Source: UBA2779 sp965232165 (GTDB lineage: Bacteria; Spirochaetota; Spirochaetia; DSM-2461). Taken from it: a stretch of DNA of 64,000 bases. This document shows positions 53,648 through 62,921 of this stretch, in pieces. Where the stretch lies: contig CBDDOY010000002.1 in NCBI GenBank assembly GCA_965232165.1, forward strand, positions 496,001 through 560,000, given 5' to 3'. The stretch's first letter is position 1. Every line of letters starts with the position of its first letter. The notes beneath the pieces are model-generated. The model saw nothing but the letters and a program-made list of their open reading frames with translations. It made no database searches and was not told where the DNA came from. Made by a program: the position numbers and the translations under genes.

Positions 53648-53745
53648 GTGGGCACTACTGCAGGCGGGGGGTATTGACGGGTCCTGAGTGAATGGTTTTT
53701 AATCAGTATTGACCTCATTTCAATTCTGTGGGATGATGATAAGAA

Positions 53746-53819
53746 GGGCGACTAGCTCAGTTGGTTAGAGTACGTGCTTGACATGCACGGGGTCACTGGT
53801 TCAAATCCAGTGTCGCCCA
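53746..53819 (+). tRNA. tRNA-Val (anticodon GAC)
   Basis: 74-nt cloverleaf: acceptor GGGCGAC / GTCGCCC, anticodon stem GTGC/GCAC with loop TTGACAT, T-arm GGTTCAAATCC, discriminator A. Complements the TAC isoacceptor at 34884. Confidence 0.95.
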
Positions 53820-54236
53820 CAAGGACATTCTTATGAAATGCTTCTGATTGGCTCTGGCAGAATGCTCACGCAGCCCCTTAAGCTTTTTATAATGCCCAGA
53901 AGCTTAGTGGCGAGTATAGTCTGGTGAGAAAACGAGTTACGAGGATGCTCTAAAACCTTCTCTGCCCGGGATTGCGCCAATTTCGCTTAATCGGGCTGAA
54001 TAACTGGAACCTGTATAAATTCCATCCCCAATGGTCTTCAATGATGCCCTGTGCGATCATTCGGTTAATTCTTTTCCTGACTGTATATTAGGTGGATTCA
54101 AGAAGTCCTGACCACAGCGAATTTATTTTATGGAAACAACCACATTCTTCGGGGCACCATGTAAGCTTCTGCTGCCTCGTGTCGCCGGATAATGCCTTCG
54201 TCAGGGTGCTGTATCACAGAGCAAGTTGCTAAATGA
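53820..54236. other. spacer
   Basis: Between tRNA-Val and repeat B copy 3. No gene recognised. Short frames only. Confidence 0.3.
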
Positions 54237-54366
54237 CTAATGGAAATGCCGTCGGCTGCCCCCCCCCCCCCCCCCCCCCCCCCGTCGAGCGGCAATGAGC
54301 CATTGAAAAACTGCGCGCAAAAGGCATTGGACGAGAAAAGCCCGGCCCGAAGGGTGCGCCCAGATA
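54237..54366 (+). repeat. dispersed repeat B, copy 3, with C25 tract
   Basis: Matches copy 1 on both sides of a pure C25 run (54259-54283): GGAAATGCCG..GGCTGCCC before it, GGCAATGAGCC and GAAAAGCCCGGCCCGAAGGG after. At the same position copy 1 has C4 and copy 2 has C7, so the run length is the variable part of the repeat. Confidence 0.75.
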
Positions 54367-54694
54367 CAGATCTTGGAAAATCATGACACATCTGGAACCT
54401 GAAACGGATTTTATAGCAGCCGGAGAGGCTGCCGGACTCAACGTGTTCCTGCTGCTTATATCAGAAATTATTCACCGGCAGCGGCGAATTTCCAGTCCGG
54501 CAGGCTCCTAATGCAGTGGTTTATGACTATCTTTACTCCGTTTCATTCCATTCCGATTGCCTTGACCAATCCTGTCAGCAGGGGGACAGGTTGTCCGTTA
54601 TGGGTCTTCAAGGGCCTCGATTTCGCGTTCAGAGCTGCTCTATACGAAATGCCGCAGAACCGGCAGTTTCAAAGCTGTCAAAACTGGTGAAGTC
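54367..54694. other. spacer
   Basis: No supported gene. A short plus-strand frame (54516-54758) overlaps the fusA-like gene antisense and shows no family features. Confidence 0.3.
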
Positions 54695-56734
54695 CTATTC
54701 CACCTTGCGGCTAGCCGCTATAATATCCTGGGCAATCTTGCCGGAGACCGGTTCATAGTGACTAAATTCTATCTCATAGGTTCCTGTACCGGAAGTAAGG
54801 GCCTTCATATCAATGGCATAGGTGAGGAGTTCTCCTTGGGGAACAATGGCTTTGATGCTCTGTATACCTCCGCCGATGGATGATTGATCATGCACACGGC
54901 CGCGTTTAGTCGATAAATCCGATAAAATATCACCGAGGTATTTGTCTTCAATATAAATTGTTAGATTGACCATGGGCTCAAGGAGAACCGGGCCTGTTTT
55001 TTCAAATGCCTGCTTCAGAGCCATTTTGGCCGCAAGTTTGAAAGCCATTTCCGAGGAGTCGACAGGGTGTTCCTTCCCGTCATATACACTCACCCCTATG
55101 TCCACCATGGGATATCCAGCCAGAAATCCCTCCTCCATAGATTCCCTAAGACCCTTCTCAATACCCGGGAAATATCCCTTGCTGATAGCCCCCCCCCGTA
55201 TATCATTAGTGAGTGAAAAATCTTCTCCTCGCTGCAGTGGTTTCACCCTCATCATCACTCGGCCATACTGACCATGCCCTCCTGACTGCTTCTTGTGGGT
55301 ATATTCAGAATCGGCGGTTTTTGTTATGGTTTCTCGATAGGGCACCCGTGGTTTGCGGGCATTAGTCTTTATTTTGGACTCTTTCAGGAGTTTGTCAAAT
55401 ACGATGCTGATATGCATCTCGCCCATGCCCGCAACGACCGTTTCCTTAGTTTCACTATTGAAACCGATGGTAAAGGTTAAGTCTTGTTCAGCGATCTTAT
55501 GGAGATAATCATTCATCTTATCCTCGTTTTTCTGACTCTCGGCATTGATAGCGAGGGCGTACACTGGGGCCGGAAGACCAAGGGGCTTGAAGTGAAAGAA
55601 GGGCAAATTGGCGGCTAGAGAATCATTGGTGTGCACTGAATCAAGCTTCACCACGGCTCCTAAGTCTCCGGCGATAAGTTGAGGAGTCTCCTTAAGGTTT
55701 TTTCCGTTTACGATGAATAATTTTGAAATTCGCTCTTTTTTCTCAATCCTCGCATTGAAATACTCTCCAGGTTTAAGAATCCCCCTGACGACTTTGATAT
55801 AGCTGATTTTCCCAGAAAACCTGTCAATTGATGTCTTATAAACGAACCCCGCAAAGTCACCCGCATCAGAGTATGCAACGGACTCCCCTGATTCGACAGG
55901 TTCAGACTCCCTCCCAGGTGCCGGACAGAGTTCGGCGATGATGTCTAAGAGACCGCTAATGCCGGTACCGCTCTCCGCCGAACCGCAGAGAACCGGAATA
56001 AATGTGTTTTCAGCCATGCCTTCCAGAAGCCCTTTGATGATGTCGGAGCCTTCCAAAGTGCCGTTTTCAAAGAATTTCTCGGTTAGGGCATCATCTCCTT
56101 CGGCTGCCATCTCAATCAGTTTCTCCCTCCACTGATTCACTTCCTCGTTCATATCAGGTGGTATCTCGACAACCTTTCCGCCGGTTTTCACGGCTTTCAG
56201 ATGGAGTAAATCGACAACACCTTCGTGGGAATTCCCCATTCCTATCGGGAGGTTCAAGGGAATGGCCGTAACCCCAAATGCTTCCTTTATTTGCTTCAGG
56301 GACTGTAGGAAATCGGCCCTGTCCTGATCCATTTTGTTTACAAATACAACTCTTGGAAGGTTGCGTTTATCAAGCCTTCGCCATAGTTTGATTGTTTCAA
56401 TCTGAATGCCAGCGGGAGCGCTGATCACCATTATAGCAGTTTCCGATACCCTAAATGATGCAATAACCTCTCCAACAAAATCCGCAGATCCCGGGGTGTC
56501 AAGCAAGTTGATCTTTTTCCCCTTCCATAAAAGGTTTACGAGACTGGTGTGGAGCGAAAACCTATGCTCGATTTCATCATCCGTGAAGTCGCTGACTGTT
56601 TTTCCCGACTCGACCGATTCGGCCTTGGGTATCACACCGGCTCTAAACAACAACTGTTCCACTAATGATGTCTTGCCTGTTCCGCCATGTCCGCAAATTG
56701 AAACATTGCGGATTGTGTTCATGGAAATGGCCAT
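54695..56734 (-). CDS. EF-G-like translational GTPase (divergent paralogue)
   Basis: 679 residues with all five EF-G domains. G1 is GHGGTGKTS, G3 is DTPGSADF and G4 is VNKMD. Domain II contains GFVYKTSIDRFSGKISYIKV. Domain IV carries KKQSGGHGQYGRV near residue 470. The GGTGKT P-loop and loss of the usual TITSA-type switch I mark the EF-G-like II class rather than canonical translocase. A GGAGG site precedes the ATG. A MITE separates it from the other EF-G gene. Specific role unproven. Confidence 0.88.
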   Translation of the reverse strand: MAISMNTIRNVSICGHGGTGKTSLVEQLLFRAGVIPKAESVESGKTVSDFTDDEIEHRFSLHTSLVNLLWKGKKINLLDTPGSADFVGEVIASFRVSETAIMVISAPAGIQIETIKLWRRLDKRNLPRVVFVNKMDQDRADFLQSLKQIKEAFGVTAIPLNLPIGMGNSHEGVVDLLHLKAVKTGGKVVEIPPDMNEEVNQWREKLIEMAAEGDDALTEKFFENGTLEGSDIIKGLLEGMAENTFIPVLCGSAESGTGISGLLDIIAELCPAPGRESEPVESGESVAYSDAGDFAGFVYKTSIDRFSGKISYIKVVRGILKPGEYFNARIEKKERISKLFIVNGKNLKETPQLIAGDLGAVVKLDSVHTNDSLAANLPFFHFKPLGLPAPVYALAINAESQKNEDKMNDYLHKIAEQDLTFTIGFNSETKETVVAGMGEMHISIVFDKLLKESKIKTNARKPRVPYRETITKTADSEYTHKKQSGGHGQYGRVMMRVKPLQRGEDFSLTNDIRGGAISKGYFPGIEKGLRESMEEGFLAGYPMVDIGVSVYDGKEHPVDSSEMAFKLAAKMALKQAFEKTGPVLLEPMVNLTIYIEDKYLGDILSDLSTKRGRVHDQSSIGGGIQSIKAIVPQGELLTYAIDMKALTSGTGTYEIEFSHYEPVSGKIAQDIIAASRKVE

Positions 56735-56789
56735 GAGAGTTCCTCCAAAATTTATTATATATATATCATATCATCTTTGACAGACTTAA

Positions 56790-56952
56790 GGGCACCTCTA
56801 AAAAACCCATTTAGTTCTTGACTCGATCTTTTCCGCCGCTACTGCGTTGTCAAAATACTCACGTAGCTTAAGCTGCGCCCTTAGCTTTTGCAGCCTTGTA
56901 TCGACAAAAAATTTCTTCGTCAATTTCCTAAAGCTGTTTTTTAGAGGTGCCC
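56790..56952 (+). repeat. MITE copy 4
   Basis: 163 bp with ends GGGCACCTCTAAAAAACC / GTTTTTTAGAGGTGCCC and TTAA duplications (56786-56789, 56953-56956). Sits between the two EF-G genes. Confidence 0.9.
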
Positions 56953-56967
56953 TTAACTTTTATCCAA

Positions 56968-59004
56968 TTAAGAGTCATTGGCAGCAAAATGGCTGAATTC
57001 CATCGTAAATGTTCCCCTTCCCTGGGTGAGACTGCGGAGAGCCGTGGAATATCCAAACATGTTCACCAATGGCACCTTCGACTTAATCAATTCATAAAGC
57101 GGCCGTGAATCCATGCTTTCGACATGGCCTCCTCTCTGGCCTAAACTGTTTATGACATCGCCTACTTTGTCTGATGGGCACATCACATCTACTTCCATTA
57201 TCGGCTCAAGGAGAATCGGCTTTGCATCCCGGCATGCCTTGTCAAATCCCAAAGATGCAGCGGCTTCGATTGCAATTTCACTGACGGTGGATTCCGAATA
57301 AGCGACATCAATTAATGAAGTTTTTATATCGACACAGGGATATCCCATGACTATACCTGAGGCAAATGCAGATTCAACACCTCGTTTCACCGCATCTTGA
57401 AACACTTGAGGAACGTCATTTATACTGACCTCTGAGTCAAATTGATTGCCCGTTCCTCTCTGTCGCGGACAAACACGGAGTGTGACAGATGCCTCATGAT
57501 CTTTCCCTGCCAAGTTGCGATGATAGGTCTCCGAACGGGTATTCTCCCCAGTGACTGTCTCCCTGTACGTTACCTGAGGATTGCCTATATTGGCATCTAT
57601 CCGATACTCCTCAAGTATCCTGTTTATCAGCACTTCAAGATGAAGTTCCCCCATCCCTGAGATGATGAGCTGTCCTGTTTCCTCATTATCCGTAACCGCA
57701 AACGTCGGATCCTCTTTGAGCAAATTGTGCAGAGCCGCCTTCAATTTGTTTTGATCACTATAGGTTTTCGATTCGATGGAAACAGATATAACCGGTTCGG
57801 GAAACTCCATCGACTCAAGCGCCGCCGGACATCCTTCATCTGCAAGGGTTATTCCCGTACGAGCCGTCTTCAACCCTATTGCAACACCGATATCACCTGC
57901 TTCTATTCGGTTGATCTGTTCATGATGATTGGCATGCATTCGCAGTAATCGGTTCACCCTGTCCCGTTTCCTGTCATTGGCATTGAACACAGTAGAACCT
58001 GATTTCAATACACCTGAGTACACCCTCAGGTAGCACATCATCCCCATCTCTCTATCGTGTTGTATCTTGAAGATAAGTGCCGCAAGATTCCCTTTTGCCT
58101 GCCGCTGAATCAGCACCTCATGTTTCTTTACCGCATGCTGTGCATGAATTTCCGGCAGCTCTTCCGGTGCGGGAAGATAGGCGAGAATAGCGTCCAGCAG
58201 GGGCTGTACACCCTTGTTCTTCAGGGAGGAACCCGCCAATACCGGAAGAATCTTCTGGGCAATGGCGGCCTTTCTCAGCGTGGAATGTATTAATTCCTCA
58301 CTCACCGTCTTCCCTTCTATGTAGAGTTCTGTAATCTCATCGCTATAGGCCGACAAAGAGTCGAGCAGTTTGTCCCGCCATTTTTCGGCGAGATGCTTTA
58401 GTTCATCCCGGATTTCCCTGGAATGAATAACAGAGCCATCCGTATTGGCGTCCCAATGCAGTTCACGCATTGTGATGAGGTCAATATTTCCCTCATAGTC
58501 CGATTCGGTTCCTATGGGCAAGGCCAGTGGAATGGGATTGGCTTTGAGATTTTTGCGTATTTCATCGACGACAGAGAAGAAATCGGCACCTATTCTATCC
58601 ATTTTGTTGACATAGGCGATACAGGGCACCTTGTAGCGATTGGCCTGTCTCCAGACTGTTTCGGATTGGGGTTCTACACCGCCTACGGCACAAAACACTC
58701 CAATGGCGCCGTCCAGAACCCGTAGCGACCGTTCAACTTCTGCTGTGAAGTCCACATGCCCCGGTGTGTCTATGATATTGATCTGGACATCGTTCCAGTA
58801 ACAAGTTGTGCCGGCCGATACGATGGTTATCCCTCGATTTTGCTCCTGAGGCATCCAATCCATTACTGCCGTGCCCTCATCGACTTCGCCGATTCGGTGA
58901 CTTCTATGGGTGTAGTAGAGAATTCTCTCGGTGGTGGTTGTTTTGCCCGCATCAATATGGGCCATGATGCCGATGTTTCTGATTCCTGAGCCAGGCTCTG
59001 CCAT
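56968..59004 (-). CDS. fusA: elongation factor G
   Basis: 678 residues. G1 AHIDAGKTTTTERIL near residue 15, switch I region WMPQEQNRGITIVSAGTT (one residue longer than the usual QERGITI), G3 DTPGHVDFTAEVERSL and G4 NKMDRIGADF. Domains II-V are complete through FGYSTALRSLTQGRGTFTMEF. It drives ribosomal translocation or recycling; spirochaetes split these roles between EF-G paralogues, and I cannot tell which this is. Confidence 0.92.
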   Translation of the reverse strand: MAEPGSGIRNIGIMAHIDAGKTTTTERILYYTHRSHRIGEVDEGTAVMDWMPQEQNRGITIVSAGTTCYWNDVQINIIDTPGHVDFTAEVERSLRVLDGAIGVFCAVGGVEPQSETVWRQANRYKVPCIAYVNKMDRIGADFFSVVDEIRKNLKANPIPLALPIGTESDYEGNIDLITMRELHWDANTDGSVIHSREIRDELKHLAEKWRDKLLDSLSAYSDEITELYIEGKTVSEELIHSTLRKAAIAQKILPVLAGSSLKNKGVQPLLDAILAYLPAPEELPEIHAQHAVKKHEVLIQRQAKGNLAALIFKIQHDREMGMMCYLRVYSGVLKSGSTVFNANDRKRDRVNRLLRMHANHHEQINRIEAGDIGVAIGLKTARTGITLADEGCPAALESMEFPEPVISVSIESKTYSDQNKLKAALHNLLKEDPTFAVTDNEETGQLIISGMGELHLEVLINRILEEYRIDANIGNPQVTYRETVTGENTRSETYHRNLAGKDHEASVTLRVCPRQRGTGNQFDSEVSINDVPQVFQDAVKRGVESAFASGIVMGYPCVDIKTSLIDVAYSESTVSEIAIEAAASLGFDKACRDAKPILLEPIMEVDVMCPSDKVGDVINSLGQRGGHVESMDSRPLYELIKSKVPLVNMFGYSTALRSLTQGRGTFTMEFSHFAANDS

Positions 59005-59085
59005 TTGATAAGTTTAGCATACCTATGCCTTCCGGGCAATGTAAGACTCCTTGATTTCCTGTGGAATTAGCGGTTAGGATTGATT

Positions 59086-59628
59086 ATGCTCAAAGCACGG
59101 GATATATATCCTCATAAATGGAAGCCGGTGGAAAAGGCTGTATTATGCTTTGTCCGTGATATACCATCAAGAAAGATCCTGCTCATACATAAAAAGAGAG
59201 GGCTGGGCGCAGGGCTCATCAACGCCCCGGGCGGCAGAATCGAATCAGGGGAAGCCGCCGTGGATGCCGCCATCAGAGAGGTAAGGGAAGAAGTCGGATT
59301 GGAAGTGAAAAACCTCGCTGCGTGCGGAGAACTCTACTTTCAGTTCACCGACGGCCATTCCATCCATGGCACTGTCTTTGAAACTCGGCAATGGAGCGGC
59401 TTGGCCGTGGAAACACCCGAAGCTGATCCCTTTTGGTGTGATGAAAACCATATCCCCTATGCTCAGATGTGGGCTGATGATTCCTGGTGGCTCCCGTTAT
59501 TGCTTAAAGGAGTGTCATTTCGAGGCCGATTCATTTTCTCAGGTGACAAAATGCTTAGCATGAGCATAGATGCTGAATCCGAAAATGAGGAAGGAATTCC
59601 AAGAAACATGAATGGAGGTGTATATTGA
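59086..59628 (+). CDS. Nudix hydrolase, MTH1/MutT-like
   Basis: 180 residues from the ATG at 59086 (AGGA 6 nt upstream). Complete Nudix box GGRIESGEAAVDAAIREVREEVGL starting near residue 49, preceded by GAGLINAP as in oxidised-purine triphosphatases. Likely removes 8-oxo-dGTP or 2-oxo-dATP. Overlaps the HIT gene by 4 nt. Confidence 0.87.
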   Translation: MLKARDIYPHKWKPVEKAVLCFVRDIPSRKILLIHKKRGLGAGLINAPGGRIESGEAAVDAAIREVREEVGLEVKNLAACGELYFQFTDGHSIHGTVFETRQWSGLAVETPEADPFWCDENHIPYAQMWADDSWWLPLLLKGVSFRGRFIFSGDKMLSMSIDAESENEEGIPRNMNGGVY

Positions 59629-59966
59629 AAGAAACAGTTTTTGACAGAATTCTGAAAGAAGAAATACCAAGTGCCAAAGTGTATGAAGATGATGAAGTCC
59701 TGGCGTTCAAAGATATCAACCCTCAAGCTCCCGTACACATCTTGGTGATACCCAAGAAACGAATTGCCCGCTTCGCCGATCTTGGTGAGTGGTCTGATGA
59801 AGAAACTGGCCGGTTCATGAAACGCATTGCCAGAGTTGCGGATTCGCTGGGCTTAAGCGAAAAAGGGTATCGAATCATCATCAATAATGGAGAGGACGGC
59901 GGGCAGGAGGTGGACTACCTCCACGCCCACATCCTCGGTGGAAAACGTTTGCCTTTTCCCGGGTGA
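59625..59966 (+). CDS. HIT-family nucleotide hydrolase (HinT-like)
   Basis: 113 residues, family length. The N-terminal FDRILKEEIPSAKVYEDDEV lies near residue 4 and DINPQAPVHILVIPKK near residue 30. The catalytic HAHILGG sits near the end in YLHAHILGGKRLPFP. Hydrolyses nucleoside phosphoramidates in relatives. Translationally coupled to the Nudix gene. Confidence 0.92.
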   Translation: MKETVFDRILKEEIPSAKVYEDDEVLAFKDINPQAPVHILVIPKKRIARFADLGEWSDEETGRFMKRIARVADSLGLSEKGYRIIINNGEDGGQEVDYLHAHILGGKRLPFPG

Positions 59967-59983
59967 TCACTGCAGATGAATAA

Positions 59984-60346
59984 ATGATATATGCGATTCG
60001 AGGTGCAGTTACGGTCGATCACTCCGACGAAGAAGAGCGAAAGACAGTAGAAGTCATGGGAATGCTCTTAGACAGCATTCTCGAGAAGAATGATTTAATG
60101 ATCAAAGACATAATCAGCGTCCAGATAACGCAGACATCGGATCTTGTTCGAAAAAATGCGGCATCGGCACTGCGGGAAGCTCGTCCGCAATTTGAACAGG
60201 TCCCGTTGTTCTGCGCTCAGGAACCGAACATACTCACCATGCCGCCGCGGACTATCCGTGTGATGTTAACCTGCCGTGGAGAGGGATTGGGTACTCATGT
60301 TTATCTTGGTGATGCGAGAAGACTGCGGCCGGATTTTCAAGAATAG
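59984..60346 (+). CDS. aroH: chorismate mutase, AroH type
   Basis: 120 residues. The monofunctional AroH trimer type: IRGAVTVD at the N-terminus (active-site Arg), CAQEPNI near residue 77 (Glu), RTIRVMLT near residue 88 (Arg) and HVYLGDARRLRPD near residue 105 (Tyr). Converts chorismate to prephenate for Phe/Tyr. 17 bp after the HIT gene. Confidence 0.9.
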   Translation: MIYAIRGAVTVDHSDEEERKTVEVMGMLLDSILEKNDLMIKDIISVQITQTSDLVRKNAASALREARPQFEQVPLFCAQEPNILTMPPRTIRVMLTCRGEGLGTHVYLGDARRLRPDFQE

Positions 60347-60381
60347 GTTTTCTAACAGAATTCTCAACCGAGAATATCAGT

Positions 60382-61158
60382 ATGACGGCCAATAAATCTT
60401 TGTTCGAAGAACTGAAATTTTCGCCTGATGATGAGAAAGCTATTGACTTGGAATCAATTCAGAAAGCCGCATGGAGCCTGGAGCGTGTTCTGGATGCTGT
60501 TGGGAAAACCATTGCCCCGAATACAACGACCCGTGTGCTTGCCAATTTCATCGAAGTTCAGTTAAGAAATGAGGGTGTTGATTCTGACTGTATTATTCTG
60601 ATTTCCCCCGAGGAGGTCGTATGGCATGGCAAGCCGAGTAATCGCATATTGCACTCAGGAGAAATTGTAACGGTGGATGTGGCCTGTTCCTATCACGGCT
60701 GGTGGGCCGATAGTTCGGTGACTTTTCCCATAGGGGAAATCGATAGCGAAAGAACTCGGCTGATTATCGCGGCCTTGGAGGGGACAAGGCTTATTCTAAA
60801 CCATACACGAAGTGGAAGCAACGGCCGTGAAGGCGCCTTGAGTTTAGCATGCCTCTGCGAACAGTATGATGTTAGGCTGATACCGGAGGCTGCCGGACAC
60901 GGGGTGGGGCAGTTTCTCCACTGTGACCCGGTAATTACTTATGACGGCAGACCTCATGAGCCTCTAAGTCAGGATTCTGTATACACAGTTGAACCGATAT
61001 TCACCAATGGAGATGGGAAAATTCAACATGTTCAAGATGGATCGGCTGTCACGATTGACGGTAGACCGACGGCCCATTTTGAGACGACGGTGCATGTTCA
61101 TGACAAAGGATTGCAGATACTCGGATGCCCAAGTTGGATATCATCAATTCTGTGTTGA
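60382..61158 (+). CDS. map: methionine aminopeptidase, type I
   Basis: 258 residues. Metal ligands and catalytic residues all visible: VWHGKP (His near 76), VDVACS (Asp), GWWADSSV (Asp), GHGVGQFLHCDP (His), YTVEPIF (Glu) and HFETTVHV (Glu). Removes initiator Met. Followed by two tRNA genes. Confidence 0.93.
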   Translation: MTANKSLFEELKFSPDDEKAIDLESIQKAAWSLERVLDAVGKTIAPNTTTRVLANFIEVQLRNEGVDSDCIILISPEEVVWHGKPSNRILHSGEIVTVDVACSYHGWWADSSVTFPIGEIDSERTRLIIAALEGTRLILNHTRSGSNGREGALSLACLCEQYDVRLIPEAAGHGVGQFLHCDPVITYDGRPHEPLSQDSVYTVEPIFTNGDGKIQHVQDGSAVTIDGRPTAHFETTVHVHDKGLQILGCPSWISSILC

Positions 61159-61195
61159 CACTCTGGCGTATTTGGTGTTAGTTTTGGTTTTATTT

Positions 61196-61269
61196 GCCAT
61201 CTTAGCTCAGTCGGCCAGAGCACGTGATTTGTAATCTCGGGGTCGTCGGTTCGAATCCGACAGATGGCT
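61196..61269 (+). tRNA. tRNA-Thr (anticodon TGT)
   Basis: Acceptor GCCATCT / AGATGGC, discriminator T, anticodon loop TTTGTAA, T-arm GGTTCGAATCC. The anticodon stem CGTGA/TCTCG contains one T-T mismatch. Confidence 0.9.
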
Positions 61270-61290
61270 GACTGATAGTGAGATATATCT

Positions 61291-61372
61291 GGGGAGGTTC
61301 CCGAGCGGCCAAAGGGGGCAGACTGTAAATCTGTTGCTAGTAGCTTCGAAGGTTCGAATCCTTCTCTCCCCA
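61291..61372 (+). tRNA. tRNA-Tyr (anticodon GTA)
   Basis: 82-nt class II tRNA. Acceptor GGGGAGG / TCTCCCC (one G-T), anticodon loop with GTA on an AGACT/TCT-type stem, long variable arm, T-arm GGTTCGAATCC, discriminator A. Confidence 0.93.
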
Positions 61373-61388
61373 TAGAGATTAATCATAT

Positions 61389-61550
61389 GGGCACCTCTAA
61401 AAAACCCCATTTAGTTCTTGACTCGAACTTTTCCGCCGCTACTGCGTTGTCAAAATGCTCAACTAAGCCCAGCTACGCTTGAGCTTTTGCCGCCTTGTAT
61501 CGACAAAAATTTCTTCGTCAATTTCCTAAAGCTGTTTCTTAGAGGTGCCC
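61389..61550 (+). repeat. MITE copy 5
   Basis: Ends GGGCACCTCTAAAAAACC / GTTTCTTAGAGGTGCCC with ATAT duplications (61385-61388, 61551-61554). Inserted two bases before the start codon of the broken YkgJ-type gene. Confidence 0.9.
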
Positions 61551-61552
61551 AT

Positions 61553-61966
61553 ATGAGTGAGGCTGACAGTCAAAATCTTTTCTTGTGACGGGTTGCGTTT
61601 CGAGGGCATCTCTTGTGGCAGGCACTGCCGTCACAAGCCTGGGTATGTCTTCCTTTCTGCGAAAAGTATTTATCGAATGGACGTTTTCTCAAGCATTATT
61701 GCAGGAGGGGCGGCAGTGGTTTTGAGGAGCAAAAGAGCTTGATTGAAATAACGGACAATGATTGCATCTTTCGGGATAACGCTTGTACAGTATTTGGGGC
61801 TCGGTCTCTTCAGTGTCCGGCCTATCCCTTCTGGAAATCGAATATCGTCTCAAAGAAGGCATGGGATGAAGATTCGTTGAGTTGTTCCAGATTCGGAATC
61901 GAGGAGATTCATACTCAAAAGGAAATCACCGAATCACTGAAGAAGGTGAAAATGGACAGTTTATGA
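61553..61966 (+). pseudogene. YkgJ-type cysteine-cluster protein, frameshifted
   Basis: From ATG 61553 the frame reads MSEADSQNLFL then a stop. A second frame carries DGLRFEGISCGRHCRHKPGYVFLS, and the first frame resumes with FLKHYCRR, NDCIFRDNACTVFGARSLQC and YPFWKSN. Together they match the zinc/iron-chelating YkgJ layout, but two frameshifts are needed. The expected first Cys and the Cys-Cys pair are degraded. Probably inactive after MITE insertion, though sequencing errors cannot be excluded. Confidence 0.55.
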
Positions 61967-62916
61967 TTATTCGCATTTGGGGGGCTCGGGGCTCAAGCCC
62001 GACTCCTCTGTCGCCGCATGAAATTCGAGAAAAGATCGAAGCGGTTATTCATCTCGTTAATCCAACTGATCTGGTTAGCGAAGCCACAAAACAACGGTTC
62101 ATCTCAAGTCTTTCAAATGATGTCTGCGGAACCACCGGCGGCAATACTGTATGTATTGAGGTGAGGACGAATGATGGAGAAGTGATCCTGCTCGATACCG
62201 GCACCGGGCTAAGGGAGTTTGAGAAGAGTATCATTAGAAACGGGGAAAAAATTGATGAATACCATATTTTTCTCTCTCACTTTCACTACGATCATCTTCT
62301 CGGCATTCCTTATTTCTCCACAATGTATAATCCAAGCGCCAAAGTGCATTTCTACAGTCCATATCCCGAAATGGAGCATGTTCTTGCAAAATTTATGGAA
62401 GAACCCTTTCACCCTGTCGGTTGGGATAGTTTCACTGCCGGAATTGATTTCCACATCATGAAAGAAGATGAGCCTGTTGAAATCAGTGCAGCCAAAGTGT
62501 CCTGTATGAGAAGAACTCATCCAGGAGGAGCTTTTTCCTATAAGGTCACAGAAAACGGAAGATCATTCATCTATTCATCCGACACCCAGCTCACGGAGAA
62601 AGATTTTACGCGCAATTCAAAAAACAACGCCTATTTCCAGGGAGCGGAAGTTATCGTGTTAGACGCTCAATATACCCTGGATGAAGCCATTGCAAAATAT
62701 GATTGGGGGCATTCTTCTTACAGTCTGGCAGTGCAATTCGCCCGGGAATATGAGATTGAAAAACTATTGCTATTTCACCACGACCCGCTGAATTCAGATC
62801 AGAAGCTGGCCGGCATTCTGCAAGCGGCTATTTCATTCAATGAACGGCTCAATCAGACACACAGCAACGATATGGAGATCATACTGGCCGGGGAAGGGTA
62901 TGAAATCGAACTGTAG
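61963..62916 (+). CDS. MBL-fold metallo-hydrolase
   Basis: 317 residues from the ATG at 61963. Metallo-beta-lactamase fold with IWGARGSSPTP at the N-terminus, LLDTGTGLR near residue 76, the metal motif LSHFHYDHLLGIP near residue 104, YSSDTQ near residue 206 and late His (LLFHHDPLNSD). Resembles phosphodiesterase/RNase Z-like hydrolases often linked to signalling. Substrate unknown. Followed closely by mltG. Confidence 0.85.
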   Translation: MIIRIWGARGSSPTPLSPHEIREKIEAVIHLVNPTDLVSEATKQRFISSLSNDVCGTTGGNTVCIEVRTNDGEVILLDTGTGLREFEKSIIRNGEKIDEYHIFLSHFHYDHLLGIPYFSTMYNPSAKVHFYSPYPEMEHVLAKFMEEPFHPVGWDSFTAGIDFHIMKEDEPVEISAAKVSCMRRTHPGGAFSYKVTENGRSFIYSSDTQLTEKDFTRNSKNNAYFQGAEVIVLDAQYTLDEAIAKYDWGHSSYSLAVQFAREYEIEKLLLFHHDPLNSDQKLAGILQAAISFNERLNQTHSNDMEIILAGEGYEIEL

Positions 62917-62921
62917 CGTTA

